Source: Akanthomyces muscarius
Taxonomy: Eukaryota; Ascomycota; Sordariomycetes; Hypocreales; Cordycipitaceae
NCBI RefSeq assembly: GCF_028009165.1
Contig: NC_079243.1
Location: 1,426,001-1,490,000 of the forward strand
DNA length: 64,000 bases
Reading direction: 5' to 3'
The notes below the pieces were generated by a model that saw only the letters and a list, made by a program, of their open reading frames with translations, did not search any database and had not been told where the DNA came from. Below, one piece after another: positions 33,709-43,850 of this stretch (positions are counted from its first letter, which is position 1; each line of letters begins with the position of its first letter). A program made the translations under genes and the position numbers.

Positions 33709-35073
33709 AGGCCAATACACGACGTGAACGATTTGGGAATTTCCGGCATTTTCAATTGGACTGTATCAGCATCGCTGGGGACTTTTTCCTGGCTCTCATT
33801 TCATGATTGTTTCTTTTGCGCGGCCGGAGTTTGAGGAGTCACATGTACCTTTCCTGTCAGCTTACTACTGCTATTACTACTAAAACTTGGTTGTCTTACC
33901 CGGGACTTGCAACGAAGCGCTTATTACCAGCCGATTATACAAATCCAACCCTCATCTTACATCTACACTGGGACACGTGCCACGCACCCCACTAGATTCC
34001 TCAACTGGGTTGAATACATTGTACCAAGAAAGATGTTGGCTTCGAAAGACGCGCTCGTGCAAGTCTCGCGCGAATGGCTGCGTTTCCAGGCGTCAATCTA
34101 GGCCGTCCAATTGCGCCCTCATGAAGGACCCCAGCTTTTAATTACATAGCTAGAGTTGCCACGGAACAATGAATATTTGCCCGTTTAAAGAGTTTTCTGT
34201 TTTGTATGAGAAGCTCGTCACCACTAATTCGAATGGTATGCCTTTTACCACGTTCAGATATCTTTTTGGCTGCCCGCGGTGGGGTCTATTCTGCCCCTCA
34301 ATTTGGACACTCAAGAGGCAGAAAGCCGATAAATCTGGCTACCTTGTGCTGTAATGCCGAAAAACGTGCTCGCTGGGGGCGCGTGCTATTACGAGTGCCT
34401 ACGCGCGTATGAATACCCGACACCCTGTAGTAGATGAAAAAAAAATAACCTTTTTCCCCTTTTTGAATTTTACTTTTTGAGATACTTCGATTGATCGCAC
34501 AGAAGTGCGCCCCTCGATACCTATAATTAAGCACATGCCCCCACGGGAGCAAGAACTGATATTGGACCTAGTGACACGTTCTTTCTGTGGCACAGCTCCT
34601 TTGGTGGTATTGCTTTCACAAATCACAGTGCCACAGCTTGTGCTGCTCCATTTATTCGAAGTAATGAATGCACGAGCAGCTCCGATTTCAAACGAGGTAG
34701 GCATTTTAGCAGCCTCCCGAGAAATGAGTGACACACACGTCCGCGAGCTATTAACATTAGTTAGTGGCCGAGCATGACGCGACCTCATTCAAGCGAGCAG
34801 CACCTTTGCAAGAATACAACGTCTAAGTACTTATAATACTGTAAAAATCGTAATAGACCATCGCTGAGGTTTTAGCTGCCGCTACTGTCGTCCGACTCTC
34901 ATATATCGCAGGGTACCTCTCTAACATATACCCCACTCCATTTAGGGCTGGATTAAATTGGAATTGTAGAAACATTGATCAATTTATAGCTAAATTAACG
35001 CTCTAACCGCCATTCTTAGTCAATAATCACTTCAACTAGTTGATTATAAGACCGCCCTATATCTAGCTCCCCT
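33709..35073. other. AT-rich gene-poor flank
   Basis: No intact gene. Frames are short on both strands and codon use looks random. The region between 34430 and 35060 is AT-rich and may contain a decayed mobile element, but I cannot name one. Confidence 0.45.
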
Positions 35074-36949
35074 CTACCATCCCGCACGCCGGGCAACGTG
35101 AATTAGCTGGTACTCGTCAGCATTAGCCTCAACCACCTCACTCTGGGCAAATTGCACTAGATCAGGCTTAAGGCTATTGTCGTCAACGTCGTCGCCGTCT
35201 AGGCTGAAATTGTTCCCCAGCTGTAGATCGTCCCCTAGCTGCGGGTCGTCTCCTAGCTGTAGCTCGCCTCCTAGCTCTAGGTTGTCTCCTGGCTGTAGGT
35301 CATTCCCTGGCGGCTGGTTGTTCCCTGGCTGTAGGTCGCCTCCTAGCTCTAGGTTGTCTCCTGGCTGTAGGTCGCCTCCTAGCTGTAGGTCGCCTCCTAG
35401 CTCTAGGTTGTCTCCTGGCTGTAGGTCGTCTCCTAGCTCTAGGTTGTCTCCTGGCTGTAGGTCATTCCCTGGCGGCTGGTTGTTCCCTGGCTGTAGGTCG
35501 CCTCCTAGCTCTAGGTTGTCTCCTGGCTGTAGGTCATTCCCTGGCTGTAGGTCGTCTCCTAGCTGTAGCTCGCCTCCTAGCTCTAGGTTGTCTCCTGGCT
35601 GTAGGTCATTCCCTGGCGGCTGGTTGTTCCCTGGCTGTATGCCGTCTTCTGGCTGTCGGCCGTCTTCTGGCTGTCGGCCGTCTTCTGGCTGTCGGCCGTC
35701 TTCTGGCTGTCGGCCGTCTTCTGGCTGTCGGCCCTCTCCTGGCTGTCGGCCGTCTTCTGGCTGTAGGTCATTCCCTGGCGGCTGGTTGTTCTTCGGTGGC
35801 TGGCTGTTCTCTGGCGGCTGGTTGTTCTTTGGCGGCTGGTTATTCTTTGGCGGCTGGTTATTCTTTGGCGGCTGGTTGTTCTTTGGCGGCTTGCTGTTCT
35901 TTGGCGGCTGGCTATTCTTTGGCGGCTGGTTGTTCTTTGGCGGCTTTTTGTTCCCTGGCTGTGGAACCCGAGGGCCTTCTACTGGGCGCTGGGGAGTTGA
36001 AGGAGATGGATTTTGGTTACCCACCGGGACTTCTTGATCATTTAAGCGACTTAGCGCTACCTGGCGCATCTGTATGAATTGATCTTGGCTGAATGTGTAC
36101 TGCTTGCCTGGCCTGCGATATGTAGTGTTAGCCGTCTAATTCAATGCTCTTAAGGGAGGGAAACATACGATGACACAGGCTCCATAACGTTTCCTTCGCC
36201 ACCGCCGCTTTGCCGTCTAAGATGACCGCTAGAAACCCTGTTAAATGGGCCACCACCCCGCGATTGGCCTCCTCCGTTCACATGGGGAAGGCTGAGCCAG
36301 TGGCCCATCTCATGCGTAGTCGTTATCGAAGCTCCGCTGTTGTCAGTAAGAGTGTCCGCAGCGACAACGCATCCGTCCTTGCTGCCAATATTTGAGGCAA
36401 TGTCGTCGCCAGGTTGCGGTAGAACGCATACGCCCTTAACGCCTGGGCCCTGATTTGTCGGCACGTAAACAAGGTTGAGAGTGCTCGTATTGCCCTGATG
36501 GACTTCAGCCTTCAAGCTATCCATAGCCTGGTTATCGGTCAAGCCAGCATTGCAGCGAACATTATCGATTCGTGAAACGTTGCCAAGGTTAAACTTGATT
36601 TTGGCCCCGTCGAGGACAGAGTTCATAAAGTCAACAGCCTTCTGAGCAACATCGTCCTTTAGGCGACGGGTTAGCCTCGGGTTTTTGCTAGTCCCCCAAT
36701 GTATTCTAGAACGAAGGAGCTTACCGAGGGACATTCTCCGCCCTGGCCACAGCATAAATGCACAACACATCCCAAATTGATGACTTCTCCGTTGTCGGGC
36801 TGAGACCTCTGCCGCTTAAACAGTCCGGGCTCCTCTGTGCTGATGGTCTGGATACCACAATTATGCTCAGGCTGGCTCATCGTATCCAAAGGGCTAGCTA
36901 AGGAAGCCGAGATCATAAGACCAAAGACGGGAGAGAGTAGATTCACCAT
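35074..36949 (-). CDS. Secreted M43-type metalloprotease with hexapeptide-repeat tail
   Basis: Three exons (36949-36725, 36656-36169, 36112-35074) give 583 residues; introns are 68 and 56 nt. A signal peptide is visible (MVNLLSPVFGLMISASLASP). The catalytic region has the zinc motif HEMGHWLSLPH (HExxHxxxxxH; the usual Gly after the second His is Ser) and a likely Met-turn in GNVMEPVSSY. This resembles fungal M43/pappalysin-like cytophagalysin enzymes, but in a short form. Exon 3 adds FSQDQFIQMRQVALSRLND, then about 250 residues of hexapeptide repeats, then a unique end, SEVVEANADEYQLIHVARR. Expected role: extracellular proteolysis, possibly host- or competitor-directed (inference). It is the only gene in an AT-rich island. 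Confidence 0.8.
35215..35967 (-). repeat. 18-bp coding tandem repeats
   Basis: About 40 units of 18 bp encode hexapeptides. In protein order there are three zones: PPKNNQ-type (basic), EDGRQP-type (mixed charge, six near-identical units) and GDNLELGGDLQP-type (acidic, 12-residue double units). A longer supra-unit, GNNQPPGNDLQPGDNLELG, occurs three times. The zones share the Q-P phase, so all three descend from one hexamer. Confidence 0.9.
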
Positions 36950-38726
36950 AGTGATGATGGTAAGGTATGCACATAAACCTAGGGAATAATGGCAGCAGCT
37001 CAAATGAGGAAGAAAGGTCTGTAAGGTCGACAAAGGAGAGGAGGGTGAAAGGGAACGCGTCTCTAGGACCTGCTTATCGTGACTCTAGCATACCAGCGAC
37101 AAGACAAGAGACGGGCTTCTTAAGTATTATCCAACGACCATGACAGCAGACTAATCGCACCGGCGATGCACTGGCACGCATACTGTGGCGGCTTGGTATG
37201 TTTGACAACTGCAAGGAAGCATCTCCCTTGCCTGAGTGTGTGGCGTGTTTCGTTGATGCTGGATATTTCGGCATAAGCTTTTCTACTTCTAGAATCCTTT
37301 CAAACCCACATGCGTCTTTACTTGATGTTGAGTGCGACGCATTGCCAGAATTCTGACATTCTGGCAGAGTCTCCCCTAGACCCGGCAGTCCCATCTCATC
37401 ATGTTTCACAGCGACTCGAATAATAGTTAGAAGCCAATTTTCAACGTGATGTTTCATTATGCAATGCTGACATGGGCTAGTCGAACGAGAGAGTTGGTAG
37501 AAACGACTACGGCCCGCAGTGCATAAAGGTGGCAAGACCTGCAAACTAGAACCGGCGCATTGACAGAGCTCGGATCATCATGCGTGCTACCGTTATTCGG
37601 CGTCGACAGCCCTTTATCTCGCCCAGAGTACTGCGCATAACGGTAAGTGTCATTACCTACCTCTTTCCTTCTTCTTTTTCTTAGTTGATGCATTATGGTA
37701 TAATTAGAATTTATTACTCTCTTCTTTTTGAACTCTTGATTATATATTTCTTAAATCAAAGTAGTATTAGTTTATACACACACTCTCACTTACTCTCTGC
37801 GGCTACATTCTCATAGTAACTACTAAGTAGAGAATACTGCACTATTTAAGCATGCTAAATTAGCATTGACTAAGCTAGTCTAATATTAGACGGGCGATTT
37901 GCTGAAGATAGGGTTTGGGGCCATCACTGTGAGGTCGCATGATCATAACGAGTAAGTGAAAATTGACTCTTATTGAAAATAAGCTAGTATAGAAATCGCG
38001 CTCGTATTAAATCCGCAAGACTGACCTGAGTATAGTATGCTGAGCGAGGGTCCGAGCCTCAATAGCAAAAGGTCAGTGTTTCAAATTGAGGAGGCACATG
38101 TGATGATGCCACTAGAGCAGAACTCTCAAACCGAGTTCCTGACTCGAATCCACGAACTAGCCAAAAGTAAACAACTTACATGAAACACCAAGAACCAGAA
38201 TTACTCGTGCTATGGCGAGAATTGATTCAATAATCGTTGCAACTCCACCATATTGAGGCTAAGTCATTCACTACATTATTCAACGTGATCGGAGACATGG
38301 TTTAATTCGTGCGGTATTATTCGAAAAGAAATCATCATTACGATACTGGTAGATCCCACATCCCCTCTTGTTGCCAAGACTACTTCACACCTTAATTCCA
38401 ATATTTGCTGAGGGAAATACTTTACTGTTAAGTATGAAACTACTTTAGTTGAAAGACAATAATAAGAAAAGTATCCTAGAGGCAAGTAGGTGAAGACGAG
38501 GGCAAAACGTAGCACAAGGAAATCAAGTTGCCTTGATTTTCTCCCAGCGGGTTATGAGCAGGTGCAGAGTAAAGCTTGAATAGTAATGAATCAAAACCTC
38601 GAGTAACACAATCTGTTCACGCCAAATCCACCTCACAACATTTACAGACTCACTATACACAAGTGACTGAGCAATGCTTTTTGAAGGAACAACGAGATCA
38701 AACCTCAAATCATATACATCGCATCT
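36950..38726. other. AT-rich spacer, possible decayed repeats
   Basis: About 1.8 kb. The middle (37640-38530) is clearly AT-rich and rich in TA dinucleotides, as expected of old sequence mutated by repeat-induced point mutation. No intact gene, transposase motif or tRNA could be recognised. Confidence 0.45.
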
Positions 38727-39857
38727 TCACGCGCCCACCGTCCCCCACGCATCATTGACCGCCGCCTCGGCCTCCTTGCGCATATCCTGCGCCTCCCACA
38801 CGAGCAGCAAGTCATGCACCGCATGCGGCGTGCCATGGAACCGCACCGTCTCAGTCCCATTCAGCTCCTCCATCTCCTCGGCGAAACGACGCACCGTCGG
38901 GCAGAAGCCCTCGGCCTCGCCCGCGTGCAGAAACACCGGCACCGACGTGCGAAACGGCCGGTGCAGCGGCGACACGTACGCAGCCACCTCGTCCGTCACC
39001 GCGCCGCCGCGAGGAAGATACGCCTCGGCGCCCCACTGCAGGAACTCGGGCGTCAGGATGTCCGTCGCCGCCGTGTTGATCTCGGAAAAGTCGCGCGCCG
39101 CGCGTGGCGTCACCTCGACCCACGGCGACCACGCAAAGATGCCGCGCGGCAGCGGCAGCACCTTTGTCTCCTCGAGGTAGCGCAGCAGCGCGAGGACGAG
39201 GTTGCCGCCCGCCGAGTCGCCGGACAGGACCACGTTCTTGGGGGAGTAACCCAGCGAGAGGACGTGCGCGTAAAAGGTCACGGCGTCCTGGATCGCGGCC
39301 GGGAAGCCCTGGCCGGCGGTGCTGGCGAGGCGGTACTGCGCCCACACGAAGCGCGTCGCCTGCCCTCCGTGCAGCACCACGTCGGCGGCCTTGCGCCCGA
39401 ATGCTTCGTGACCTACTTCAATGACGAAGGCGCCGCCGGGGAAGTGCAGCACGACCGTCTCGGCGCCGAGGTCCGAGGCGTCGGCCGCAGGGGCCCTGGG
39501 GAACCAGAGCGCTTTTTGCGGAGCGGGCTTCACGGGAGAGGCGCCCGCGGCCAGGATGCCGGTGAAGAGCGAGGCGGAGGGAACGACGGCGGTGGTGACG
39601 CGGGCCAGGTCCTTGGGGAGGTTCTCGGCGACGAGCCGCGGGGAGCGCGTCGAGGTGATGATGTTGAAGAGCGCCCGCGTGATGGGGTTGCCGACGTTGG
39701 CCTTGAGGCTCAGCCGCGGGCTCGGGCGCAGGCTCTTGAGGAGGGAGAACTTGAGCAACAGGTAGATGAGGTACGGCGGCGTGGAGAGGTAGAAGTACGC
39801 GATGCACAGGGCCTTGAGCGGCTGCGTGGCGCGCCATGGGCGGACGGGTTGCGGCAT
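38727..39857 (-). CDS. Alpha/beta hydrolase, hormone-sensitive-lipase-like
   Basis: A single exon of 376 residues from MPQPVRPWRATQ; the longer upstream frame adds leader-like sequence only. A membrane-anchor-like helix lies at about 17-42 (CIAYFYLSTPPYLIYLLLKF). The fold shows the oxyanion motif as HFPGGAFV (family form HGGG), the nucleophile elbow GDSAGGN and the late His in GTPHAVHD. The acid residue is expected in VFLHAGEAEGFCP. Fungal members deacylate small esters or detoxify xenobiotics; the substrate is unknown. The very GC-rich third codon positions create long antisense frames that are not real genes. Confidence 0.87.
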   Translation of the reverse strand: MPQPVRPWRATQPLKALCIAYFYLSTPPYLIYLLLKFSLLKSLRPSPRLSLKANVGNPITRALFNIITSTRSPRLVAENLPKDLARVTTAVVPSASLFTGILAAGASPVKPAPQKALWFPRAPAADASDLGAETVVLHFPGGAFVIEVGHEAFGRKAADVVLHGGQATRFVWAQYRLASTAGQGFPAAIQDAVTFYAHVLSLGYSPKNVVLSGDSAGGNLVLALLRYLEETKVLPLPRGIFAWSPWVEVTPRAARDFSEINTAATDILTPEFLQWGAEAYLPRGGAVTDEVAAYVSPLHRPFRTSVPVFLHAGEAEGFCPTVRRFAEEMEELNGTETVRFHGTPHAVHDLLLVWEAQDMRKEAEAAVNDAWGTVGA

Positions 39858-40367
39858 GGTGGATGGGGATGTAAATGGAGGTGCCGAGTAGTTATGGATG
39901 CGGACGCTGGATGGATGTCGTGAGAGGGGAGAATGGATGGTGATGTATGTATTGAGTTGATGCTTCCAGCAGGGGTTGTGTCTCAGTTGAGAGGTGAGGG
40001 GTTGCTTCCGCAGCTGGATGCCGGTGTTGTTAGCCTGTCGCAATTGTCTTTGCATGTGCGGTGCAGCTGCAGCAGGAAAAAAAAAATCAGGCTGCGAAGC
40101 GCCCGTCAACTCTACAAATGCACCGCTGCTAGACAGACCATAGAGCCTCGATGGAAGGCTTGTCGTGCTTTTTATGCCTTTCTTTAATTAGTGGCCCCAA
40201 ACGAGGCGCTCAGCCTCGGATTATGCCTGATCTGAGTAGCCAATGCGAAAACGTTCTTAACCACAGCAGCCTTGGATATTTTAGCCAGCGATGGAGATGT
40301 TGACTCATCTCGCGACATGTCCCAAACCCATCCTAGATTCTAGCGTTGAATTGACGTCGGGCGTTTT
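39858..40367. other. Intergenic
   Basis: The 510-bp space lies between the hydrolase start and the acyltransferase stop. It has an A8-9 run near 40078-40086. I see no gene. Confidence 0.5.
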
Positions 40368-41918
40368 CTATACATCTGCATCGACGGTGCCAATCTCGCG
40401 GATAATCTTATCCCACGTCTGCGCCGATGCATTCCCGCGGATCCAATACCCGCCCTCGTCCTGGTCCAAACAGATAAAGTACGGCACCGGCCTGTTCTTG
40501 TCATCCGTCGACAGATAGTGATGGCTCACCACCCGTCCCGACGCCACCGGCCCTCCCCTCCCGGCCACCACCACCGCGGGACCAAAGTCGGCCGCCGCGC
40601 CGATGCGAAGACCCGCCAGGTTGTTGCACAGCACAGGCACCTCATCGGAGCGGCAGTAAAACGGCATGCCGGGCTCGCGCTGTGTTTCAGCTGCGTTGCG
40701 CCGTCGCTGAAAGTGGTGCAGGACCTGGCTCTCCGTCGTCTGCGCGGCGACCTCGGCGCGGTGCGCGAGAGCGATCCGCGCCAGGGACGACGACGGCCCA
40801 GCGACGTCGTCCGGGGTGATGGAGGCAAAGTACAGCCCTAGAAGGTTTTGCATGTGTACGCCTGGCGCGTCGCGGAGGGCGGGTATCCGTGCGCGGCAGT
40901 TGAAGGAGCCGGCGACAACGTAGCGCGTGCTTGGGCGCCGGCCGATGGCGGCGAGGCTCACCAGCCAGGCGCAGATCAAGTCGCCGTCACTCACAAAGGG
41001 ATGCTCATCCGTCTTTGAATCCGTGGATAGTTGAAACACATCTTCACGCCACGTGCGAATAACGGTCTTGGGGAGGTAGAAGATGCGCCAGTCGGCGCGG
41101 GGGCCGGTCAAAAGTTGCCAAAACAGCCGGCAGAAGAAGAAGAGCTTGCTGAAGCCCGTGAGCTCCCTGTCACGCACCACGTTGGGACCAAGCTGCTCGT
41201 CTGTGTACTGTCCAGCAATGTCCCATGCTACGTCTTCTCGCGCGCCTGCCAAGGGCTTGATCTCGTGCTCGCGGTCGGCGAGCGCCAGTGACCATGCGGC
41301 TAGGAGCTCGCGCTGGCCGGTGCCGTCCATGACGGTATGCGGCCATGTGAGCTCGATGAGAGTGACATCCTTGAATGTGGAAATGTGCAGCCCGAGCTGT
41401 GGCAAGCCGCGGTCGATGTGTTCCCGCAGCGTCTTTGGTGTGCCTGGCGCAAAGACAGATTCATTGGCACTAGGAGTCCTCGCGTATACCCGTGGGCCGG
41501 AATCGGCTTTGGGAAACGCGCGCCTCGTTGCATCGTCACCAAAGGTTTCCGTAGAGTAATCTCGGTGCGTATACGTAAAGGCTGGATCTTGGTCTGTGAA
41601 TGTACGTGGAACGTGGATTTCAAGACTGCCAGTCTTCTGCCATTCCGGATCAGCATGCTGCAAGAGAACGAGGTCGCCGATGATACATACTGTGCAGTGA
41701 AGACGTCCTGCCAGCTTTCGCCAGTCTCCCGTCTCCAGTACGCGTGTGAGTGCGCTGCGAAGCTTGGAAGCGTCGAGTTGGGCGTCGACCCGGAATATCC
41801 ACTGCATCATGATGCTGCGCGGGCCTTTGTAGTCGTCAAACATGTGGACAGGATATATATCGACGGGTGCCGAGTCCGGCGGCGATTCAAGTTTCCCTGC
41901 CATTTTCAAGGTGTTCAT
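40368..41918 (-). CDS. BAHD-like acyltransferase
   Basis: A single exon of 516 residues from MNTLKMAGKLESPPDSAPVD. A second in-frame Met lies five codons later, and the open frame extends to 42068 without support. The catalytic HxxxD motif is H194-x3-D198 in WPHTVMDGTG. The second BAHD motif is only partly kept, as ADFGPAVV instead of DFGWG. Fungal relatives include trichothecene 3-O-acetyltransferase-like and other secondary-metabolite acyltransferases using acyl-CoA; some databases carry the misleading name LysR family regulatory protein for such proteins. The acyl donor and acceptor are unknown. It lies next to a carbohydrate oxidoreductase group. Confidence 0.8.
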   Translation of the reverse strand: MNTLKMAGKLESPPDSAPVDIYPVHMFDDYKGPRSIMMQWIFRVDAQLDASKLRSALTRVLETGDWRKLAGRLHCTVCIIGDLVLLQHADPEWQKTGSLEIHVPRTFTDQDPAFTYTHRDYSTETFGDDATRRAFPKADSGPRVYARTPSANESVFAPGTPKTLREHIDRGLPQLGLHISTFKDVTLIELTWPHTVMDGTGQRELLAAWSLALADREHEIKPLAGAREDVAWDIAGQYTDEQLGPNVVRDRELTGFSKLFFFCRLFWQLLTGPRADWRIFYLPKTVIRTWREDVFQLSTDSKTDEHPFVSDGDLICAWLVSLAAIGRRPSTRYVVAGSFNCRARIPALRDAPGVHMQNLLGLYFASITPDDVAGPSSSLARIALAHRAEVAAQTTESQVLHHFQRRRNAAETQREPGMPFYCRSDEVPVLCNNLAGLRIGAAADFGPAVVVAGRGGPVASGRVVSHHYLSTDDKNRPVPYFICLDQDEGGYWIRGNASAQTWDKIIREIGTVDADV

Positions 41919-42390
41919 CGTGTAGGCTAGCTGTAGTCCAAGTCGAGATGTAGATTGACTTTGGAGGCTGCTTGGTCGAAGAACAAACAGCAGCTTCACG
42001 TAAGCTTTGAACAGACAGTCTCGGGGAACGTGAAAGTCATTACAGTGACGGGAGCGACCGTGCGCCACTTAAATACAGATAGAGCTTGCGCGGGATTTGG
42101 TAGTTAATCTATGTAGCCTAGATTTGGCCGTGCCAAGAGATTTCGTCTGTTCGCGAGGCGGATCCGAGTAGTTGTGGTCTAGTCTTGAAGGCTGTCACAT
42201 CGAGTGAGATTGATGAGGCGATACACATGTCAGCGTTATCTTTTTGGAACTCAAAGTCTTGGCGCGGCGATCCGCTAATTGTGGCAAGGTTTGATTTAGA
42301 TATTTGGTATTATTGGTAGTTGAACAGAAAAGGGGAGGCCACCGTGCGATCGGCAGTTCTCTGCCAAGCCTTTTGGTCTGACGATTTAAT
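41919..42390. other. Intergenic
   Basis: The 472-bp space lies upstream of the acyltransferase and downstream of the SDR gene. I see only promoter and terminator flanks. Confidence 0.5.
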
Positions 42391-43296
42391 CTACCGGCCC
42401 ATCCAACCACCATCCACTACCAACACATGCCCGCTGACATATGCGCTCGCGCGGCTCGCGAGGTACACGGCCGTGCCCTTGAAGTCGTCGGGGGAGCCCC
42501 AGCGGCCGGCGGGGATGCGGGCGCTGATGCTGGCGAGGCGCTCCGGGTTGCCGAGCAGGGCCGTGTTCATCTCCGTCTCGATGTAGCCCGGGGCAATGGC
42601 GTTGACGGTAATGCCCTTGCTCGTCCACTCATTGGCGAAGCTCTTGGTGACCTGGCCGACGGCGCCCTTGGACGCGGCGTACGCGGGCACTGTCAGGCCA
42701 CCCTGGAAGGTGAGCAGCGAGGCAAAGTTGATGACGCTGCCGCGGCGGCCGGTGGCAGGCGAGGGCGCGAGTTGCAGCATGTGGGCGCCGACGTCGCGGC
42801 AGAGGGTGAAGACGGCGTTGAGGTTTACTTGGATGACCTGGGTTGGGCGCAATTGTCAATAATCGTTCTAGTGCACAATAAACAAGTTGTGGGATTCGTA
42901 CCTCGTTGAAATCGCTGTCGGGGAATTCTTCGCAGGGGTGGCGGCGCTGGATACCCGCGCAGTTGACGAGAATGCGAATCTCGTGGCCGTCGGCGAGAAT
43001 CTTGGGCGTCAGGGCGGCGACCTGTTCCTGGACAGCCATGTCGGCCGTATAGATCCAGGCCTTGCGGCCGAGGGCCTCGACAAAGTCTTTCGTCTCGGTG
43101 ACGCTTGTATCACGCTGTGAATTGTCAGCTCGAGTCTAATTAGACACTCAATGTTTAGTGTAATTAGATGTACCTGGATGAGGATAATGTCCGCGCCGGC
43201 TTCCGCCAGGCCAACAGCGACAGCTTGGCCAATGCCGCGTGTGCAGCCAGTAACCATGGCCGTATGGCCCTCTAACGAAAACATGCTGGACGCCAT
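42391..43296 (-). CDS. Short-chain dehydrogenase/reductase, KduD-like
   Basis: Three exons (43296-43174, 43114-42902, 42837-42391) give 260 residues; introns are about 60 nt. The cofactor loop is TGCTRGIG, the adenine-ribose strand ends in ADIILIQ, the NAG-type motif is [10 protein letters not shown], and the catalytic Ser and Tyr-Lys are in INFASLLTF and [10 protein letters not shown]. The C-terminal [12 protein letters not shown] is typical of classical SDRs. Closest in kind to 2-deoxy-D-gluconate 3-dehydrogenase-like oxidoreductases; a sugar or sugar-acid substrate is inferred from this and from the neighbours. It is divergent from the polyol dehydrogenase gene. Confidence 0.88.
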
Positions 43297-43850
43297 TGCT
43301 ATCCAAGAAGACTCTTCAGAAATTGACAAGATGGCAAGATGCAAAGGAAGCAAAAGTTGGTTGGGCAGTGAAGAGGTTTAAACACGTTTGCCCCGCGTTT
43401 GCCGACAGCCTTCCAGTGACGATGTGAGGCGCTCGAGGGGCCCGAGTGACACAGTGCCGTTTGCACCTGCAGCCTTGGTGGATTCCAGTGGGCTTCAGCG
43501 GGATGAGGTGGATGTTTAGCGGCCTGCGCTCCCTGTAAAGCTGCCCCGCGTCAATTGCCGGCGGGCCACCTGCGCTGAGGGAAGCTCCTGTTTAGGCAAT
43601 TCTCGCCGAAGCCTGCCAGCTGGCATGGGGCTTTGAATAGCCGGCCATTTGCGCAGCTTGGGTTGCTCGTTTGGTGGGGGAGCTTCTTTTTCTCTGGGCG
43701 CGGTCACCATTGACTGCTGTCTTGAATTGTTCATCTTCCCTTCACTTCCTTTGATGCCCTCAAACTTAACTTCAAGATCTCATCTTCTTTCACTGTTTCG
43801 TTTCTCAATCTTGCAAAAATCAAGAGCTTGCAAAGTGTACACAGCACACC
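43297..43850. promoter_or_regulatory. Divergent promoter, SDR and polyol dehydrogenase
   Basis: This 554-bp bidirectional promoter has a perfect 10-bp palindrome GCCAGCTGGC (43615-43624) and a GTGGGG string (43674-43679) that fits the CreA-type SYGGRG consensus. A pyrimidine-rich leader runs just ahead of the ATG at 43851. Carbon repression is possible but unproven. Confidence 0.4.

Noticed and set aside
34505..34777. Possible transposase fragment
   Set aside because: Neither strand gave a recognisable DDE or HTH motif; the AT-rich composition alone is not enough.
35640..35766. Regular short repeats that resemble a CRISPR-like array
   Set aside because: The units are contiguous 18-mers without unique spacers and encode EDGRQP hexapeptides in frame. 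The genome is eukaryotic.
35177..36037. 286-codon open frame on the plus strand opposite the metalloprotease tail
   Set aside because: It is created by the 18-bp repeats, which lack stops in several frames. It reads as monotonous Ser/Cys/Arg/Gly units and has no start context.
38100..38170. tRNA-like string with CTCGAATCC
   Set aside because: The T-loop is not in a proper stem and no acceptor or anticodon arm could be folded around it.
38814..39923. 369-codon plus-strand frame
   Set aside because: It is antisense to the alpha/beta hydrolase and results from its very GC-rich third codon positions.
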